Assembly (NCBI RefSeq): GCF_001270495.1
Contig: NZ_LGUR01000270.1
Coordinates: 1-28,699, forward strand
Direction of reading: 5' to 3'
DNA from: Streptomyces viridochromogenes
GTDB taxonomy: Bacteria; Actinomycetota; Actinomycetes; Streptomycetales; Streptomycetaceae
Length of the DNA stretch: 28,699 nt
This document shows, piece after piece, positions 25,686-28,699 of this stretch (positions are counted from its first letter, which is position 1; every line of letters starts with the position of its first letter). Both the position numbers and the translations under genes were made by a program. The notes below the pieces were generated by a model, which made no database searches, had not been told where the DNA came from, and saw only the letters and a program-made list of their open reading frames with translations.

Positions 25686-26426
25686 TCACGCCCCGACAGC
25701 CGCCAGCGCCGGCACCCGAGCCGCCTCGTAGCGCTCCACCAACACCCGCGCCACCTCCGGCGCCGCGCCGAGCACGTCCGCCAGGACGTCCGCCTCGGCC
25801 GCGCCCCGCGCGATCCGGTCCGGGAGGAAGCCGGGGGCCAGGACGTACGGGGCCACGGCCACGCGTTCGCAGCCGAGGGCCCGCAGCTCCCGCACCGCGT
25901 CCTCGGTGCGGGGAAGAGATGCGGAGGCGAACGCAGGCCGCACGGCGCACCAACCGGTGTGCCGCCACTCCCGCGCGATTTCTGCGATCACTGCGATCGC
26001 CTCCGGGTCGGAGGACCCCGCCGAGGCCAGCACGACCCCGGTCGAGGACTTGTCGGCGGGGGTCAGACCCGCCTCGTACAGCCGCCGTTCCAGGGCGGCG
26101 AGCAGCAGCGGCGACGGCCCCAGCACCTCGGCCTGCCGGATCCGCAGCTGCGGCGGCGCGTCCCGCAGGACCGCGGGGATGTCGGCCTTCGCGTGGAAGG
26201 CCCGCGTCAGCAGCAGCGGCAGGGCGACGACGTCCCGGACGCCCTCCGCCGCCAGCGACTCCAGCACCCCCTGCACCGACGGGATGTTGAAGTCCAGGAA
26301 GCCGGTCTCCACCCGTACGTCCGGGCGCAGCGAGCGCACCCGGCGTACCAGGGCGTGCACGGTCGCGGCATGGCGCGGGTCGCGGCTGCCGTGGGCGATG
26401 ACGAGAAGTACCGGCTTCTTGAACAC
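25686..26426 (-). CDS. Sirohydrochlorin chelatase, two-domain CbiX/SirB family
   Basis: The 246-residue protein would insert iron (or cobalt) into sirohydrochlorin. The first domain has VLLVIAHGSRDPRHAATV (His12) and PLLLTRAFHAKADIP (His78), the two metal-binding histidines. The second domain repeats the fold (VVLASAGSSDPEAIAVI; VAPYVLAPGFLPDRIARGA) but lacks both histidines, as is usual for the long form. The start is a GTG at 26426, six bases after the permease stop, so it is the last gene of the sulfonate/sulfur operon. This placement favours siroheme (sulfite reductase cofactor) over cobalamin. Confidence 0.9.
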   Translation of the reverse strand: MFKKPVLLVIAHGSRDPRHAATVHALVRRVRSLRPDVRVETGFLDFNIPSVQGVLESLAAEGVRDVVALPLLLTRAFHAKADIPAVLRDAPPQLRIRQAEVLGPSPLLLAALERRLYEAGLTPADKSSTGVVLASAGSSDPEAIAVIAEIAREWRHTGWCAVRPAFASASLPRTEDAVRELRALGCERVAVAPYVLAPGFLPDRIARGAAEADVLADVLGAAPEVARVLVERYEAARVPALAAVGA

Positions 26427-26432
26427 AGGGCC

Positions 26433-27308
26433 TCAGCTCCTTGCCAGCAGACCGCGACTGCGCAGCACCCACCGCTCCAGCGGGCTGAAGATCAGCAGGT
26501 CGATCGCGATGCCGACGATGAGGATCAGGAAGATGGCCAGGAACACCTGGGACATGCTGCTGTTGGTACGGCCCTGCTCCAGCAGCTGGCCCAGGCCGAT
26601 ACCGAGATCGGGCGAGGTGGCGATGATCTCGGCGGCCATCAGGGACCGCCAGGAGAAGGCCCAGCCCTGCTTCAGGCCCGCCAGATAGCCGGGCAGCGCG
26701 CCCTTCAGACCCGTCGCTCCCAGCGTGCGGCCGGCCCGCAGGAACAGCGGCGGTACCTGGTCGACGCCCGACACCAGACCGTTGGCGATGGAGGGGACCG
26801 CGCCGAGCAGGATCACCGCGTACATCATCGAGTCGTTCAGGCCCAGCCAGATCACGGCCGGCGGCACCCAGGCCACCGAGGGCAGCGACTGAAGACCCGA
26901 CAGGATCGGCCCGATCGCCGCCCGCACGAACCGCACCCGCGCCACCAGCAGACCCAGCGGCGTACCGATCGCCAGGGCCAGCAGGAAGCCCATCAGACCG
27001 CGTGAGACGGACGTCCAGATGTAGTCGAAGAGCGTGCCCTGGAGCCAGGACTCGCGCACCTCGCCCCACACGTCGGACGGCGAGGGCAGCTTGTAGTCGG
27101 GCGCGACCCCGGCCCACACCAGGACCTGCCAGACCGCCAGCACCAGCGCGACGGCGACGACCGGCGGCAGCACCTTCTGGGTCAGGGTCTTCCGGAACGG
27201 CGTACGGCCCGTCTGGACCGTGTCCAGGGCGTCCAGCCCCGCTTCGAGCCCGGCGAGATCGTTGCCGTCCTTGCCATCCTTGGCGGCGGTCGTCTCAGTG
27301 CTGGCCAT
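26433..27308 (-). CDS. ABC transporter permease, SsuC-type (sulfonate/sulfate ester)
   Basis: The 291-residue protein carries a long cytoplasmic amino end (MASTETTAAKDGKDGNDLAG) and six or so helices from VLPPVVAVALVLAVWQVLVW. Segments DYIWTSVSRGLMGFLLALAI, GLQSLPSVAWVPPAVIWLGL, and the ATPase-docking loop with LGATGLKGALPGYLAGLKQG followed by GWAFSWRSLMAAEII fit the SsuC/TauC/NrtB class. The ATG at 27308 is preceded by GGGGAG and lies 14 bp inside the ATPase gene. Together with the ATPase and the binding protein it forms an importer for organosulfur compounds; nitrate or taurine would be alternatives from sequence alone. Confidence 0.9.
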   Translation of the reverse strand: MASTETTAAKDGKDGNDLAGLEAGLDALDTVQTGRTPFRKTLTQKVLPPVVAVALVLAVWQVLVWAGVAPDYKLPSPSDVWGEVRESWLQGTLFDYIWTSVSRGLMGFLLALAIGTPLGLLVARVRFVRAAIGPILSGLQSLPSVAWVPPAVIWLGLNDSMMYAVILLGAVPSIANGLVSGVDQVPPLFLRAGRTLGATGLKGALPGYLAGLKQGWAFSWRSLMAAEIIATSPDLGIGLGQLLEQGRTNSSMSQVFLAIFLILIVGIAIDLLIFSPLERWVLRSRGLLARS

Positions 27309-28086
27309 GACGGCGGATCTCCCCACGCAGTTCTTCGGTGATCTCCCGGGACAGCTCCGCCACCTCGGCGTCCTCGATACGGCGCGGCTGCGGGATGCCG
27401 ACCGTCCACTCCCGGGCCACCCGGCCCGGCCGGGAGGACAGCAGGACGACCCGCTGGGCCAGCCGGACCGCCTCGCGCACGTTGTGCGTCACGAACAGCA
27501 CCGACAGCCCCGTCTCCCGCCAGATCCGGGTCAGCTCGTCGTGCAGCACGTCCCGGGTGATCGCGTCCAGCGCCGCGAACGGCTCGTCCATCAGCAGCAG
27601 CCGGCTGTCCTGGGCGAGCGCCCGGGCCATCGCGACCCGCTGGCGCATCCCGCCGGACAGCTCGTGCACCCGCTTGCCGTACGCGCCCTTCAGCCGGACC
27701 AGTTCGAGGAGCTCCTCGGCCCGCTCGCGCCGCTCGGTCTTGGAGACGCCCCTGAGCTTCAGGGCGAGTTCGATGTTCTTGCCCGCGGTCAGCCACGGGA
27801 AGAGGGCGTGCTCCTGGAACATCAGCGCGGGGCGGCCGTCGGTCGTGATGCTGCCCGCGCTGGGCCGGTCCAGCCCGGCCACCAGGTTCAGCAGCGTCGA
27901 CTTGCCGCAGCCGGACGCTCCGAGGAGGGTGACGAACTCGCCGGGCGCGACATCGAGGGTGATGTCGTCCAGGACGAGCTGCTGCCCGGCCGGGCCGGCG
28001 AACGACTTCGAGACATGGTCGATGCGCGCGGCGTGCTCCACGGACGCATCCGTGTCGGCGGCCTTGGCGAGGGCGGCGGTTGCCAT
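27295..28086 (-). CDS. ABC transporter ATPase, SsuB/TauB type
   Basis: The 263-residue nucleotide-binding subunit has Walker A GASGCGKST (56-64), Q-loop Gln91 in MFQEHALFPWLT, signature LSGGMRQR (143-150), Walker B LLLMDEPFAALD with Asp167-Glu168, and switch His201 in FVTHNVREA. The VALFPWL-type Q-loop stretch is characteristic of the nitrate/sulfonate/taurine class. I take the ATG at 28086, because a near-perfect ribosome site AGGAGGTGA (28100-28092) precedes it by eight bases; the GTG at 28095 lies inside that site. It powers the permease encoded next. Confidence 0.95.
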   Translation of the reverse strand: MATAALAKAADTDASVEHAARIDHVSKSFAGPAGQQLVLDDITLDVAPGEFVTLLGASGCGKSTLLNLVAGLDRPSAGSITTDGRPALMFQEHALFPWLTAGKNIELALKLRGVSKTERRERAEELLELVRLKGAYGKRVHELSGGMRQRVAMARALAQDSRLLLMDEPFAALDAITRDVLHDELTRIWRETGLSVLFVTHNVREAVRLAQRVVLLSSRPGRVAREWTVGIPQPRRIEDAEVAELSREITEELRGEIRRHGQH

Positions 28087-28137
28087 GGTCGTCACCTCCT
28101 GGGAACTCGCGGGATCCGGAAAACGGGGCTTAGGGGC

Positions 28138-28699
28138 TTACTTGACGCCGAGCCCGGCGTCGTCGACCTCGGGTTCGCCCTCGGCCTTGAGAACCTTGTT
28201 CAGCGGCGTCAGGTCGTAGATGCCGGTCAGGTCCGGCTTCTGAAGCAACCCCGCCCTGACCGCGTGCTCGGCCTCGGTGTTCAGCGTGGCCGCCAGCGGG
28301 TCGTCGGTGACCTGGATGGACTGCCATGCCGGGTCGAGCACGTTGCCCGGCAGTGCCTTCCCGGTGTCGGTCTTCAGCTGCGCGTTCGCCGCGGCCTTCG
28401 CCTTCTCCGGGTTGTCGTCGATCCACTCGTTGGTCCGCACCGAGGCGCGCAGTACGGCCTCGACGGCCTCGGGGTGCTTCTTCAGGAAGTCCTGCCGCAC
28501 GATGACGTTCGTGATCACGAACTTCTTGTCCGGCCACAGGTCCGCCTCGTCCAGCAGCACCTTCCCGCCCTCCGCGACCAGCTTCGACGCGGTCGGCTCG
28601 GGCACCCACGCGCCGTCGATCGAGCCGGACTTGTAGGCGTCCGGCGTGATCTTGTTGTCCGTACGGACGACGGAGACGTCACCCTTGCCGCTCTCCGCG
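28138..28699 (-). CDS. ABC substrate-binding protein, SsuA/TauA-like (5' end outside window)
   Basis: The frame is open to the window edge, so only the last 187 residues are seen. KITPDAYKSGSIDGAWVPEP, LLDEADLWPDKKFVITNVIV, and LKKHPEAVEAVLRASVRTNE are characteristic of the lobe-2 and hinge region of periplasmic sulfonate/taurine/nitrate binding proteins (NMT1-like fold). It is presumably a lipoprotein whose signal is beyond the edge. The gene precedes the ATPase by 51 bp and is first of the three importer genes. In Streptomyces such a set is often next to sulfate-assimilation genes, which may lie just beyond the window. Confidence 0.92.
   Translation of the reverse strand, partial: AESGKGDVSVVRTDNKITPDAYKSGSIDGAWVPEPTASKLVAEGGKVLLDEADLWPDKKFVITNVIVRQDFLKKHPEAVEAVLRASVRTNEWIDDNPEKAKAAANAQLKTDTGKALPGNVLDPAWQSIQVTDDPLAATLNTEAEHAVRAGLLQKPDLTGIYDLTPLNKVLKAEGEPEVDDAGLGVK

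Noticed and set aside
25479..27005. 508-codon plus-strand open frame opposite the chelatase and permease
   Set aside because: Composition dominated by Arg, Gln, His and Pro; the opposite strand has clear CbiX and SsuC features.

Overview
The window is very GC-rich, with dense third-position G/C coding, GTG and TTG starts, short intergenic gaps and several likely leaderless genes. Protein families such as SAV2148-type HEPN, DUF1206, an Lrm/Mgt macrolide-resistance pair and a two-domain CbiX chelatase point to a Streptomyces chromosome. No tRNA, rRNA, insertion sequence, phage gene or CRISPR array is visible, and base composition looks even, so this is ordinary chromosome rather than an obvious island.

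Layout. (1) 2-2748: the 3' end of an MFS transporter converges on glgX, the glycogen debranching enzyme; they share the four bases CTAG as stop codons on both strands. (2) 2930-5127: two consecutive secreted proteins that look like one copper amine oxidase split in two, with N2/N3-like domains in the first and the catalytic copper/topaquinone domain in the second. (3) 5230-7306: a SAV2148-type HEPN protein and a DEDDh exonuclease. (4) 7379-9884: a YbaK-type deacylase and an EamA exporter read leftward, divergent from a LysR regulator with a dyad between them. (5) 9982-12703: an AlkD-like HEAT protein, a DUF1206 membrane protein, an alternating 29/20-bp tandem repeat, and an APH-fold kinase. 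(6) 12922-15973: a sugar ABC importer (two permeases and a lipoprotein) without its ATPase. (7) 15987-18334: a macrolide-resistance locus with an rRNA methyltransferase (erm/lrm) followed by a macrolide glycosyltransferase (mgt). (8) 18351-25397: a cysteine-switch M43 metalloprotease, a small hypothetical protein, an MMPL exporter, DUF1697 and SnoaL-like proteins, a transglutaminase-like protein and a ketopantoate-reductase-like enzyme. (9) 25686-28699: a leftward sulfonate/sulfate-ester ABC importer operon (binding protein, ATPase, permease) ending in a sirohydrochlorin chelatase, so sulfur uptake is linked to making siroheme for sulfite reductase.

The most informative region is the 290 bases before the rRNA methyltransferase. 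They contain a promoter with the layout expected for WblC/WhiB7 control, a leaderless 37-codon leader ORF whose HSVRMR segment resembles the macrolide-stalling ErmD leader (HSMRLR), and three overlapping stems, including an 11-bp perfect complement, that can switch when a ribosome stalls on the RMR codons. The downstream glycosyltransferase has its own apparent leaderless promoter with a perfect 17-bp dyad in the spacer. Resistance here therefore seems to be controlled at several levels. The second notable item is the split amine oxidase. Functions are inferred from sequence motifs and family knowledge; no database searches were run.
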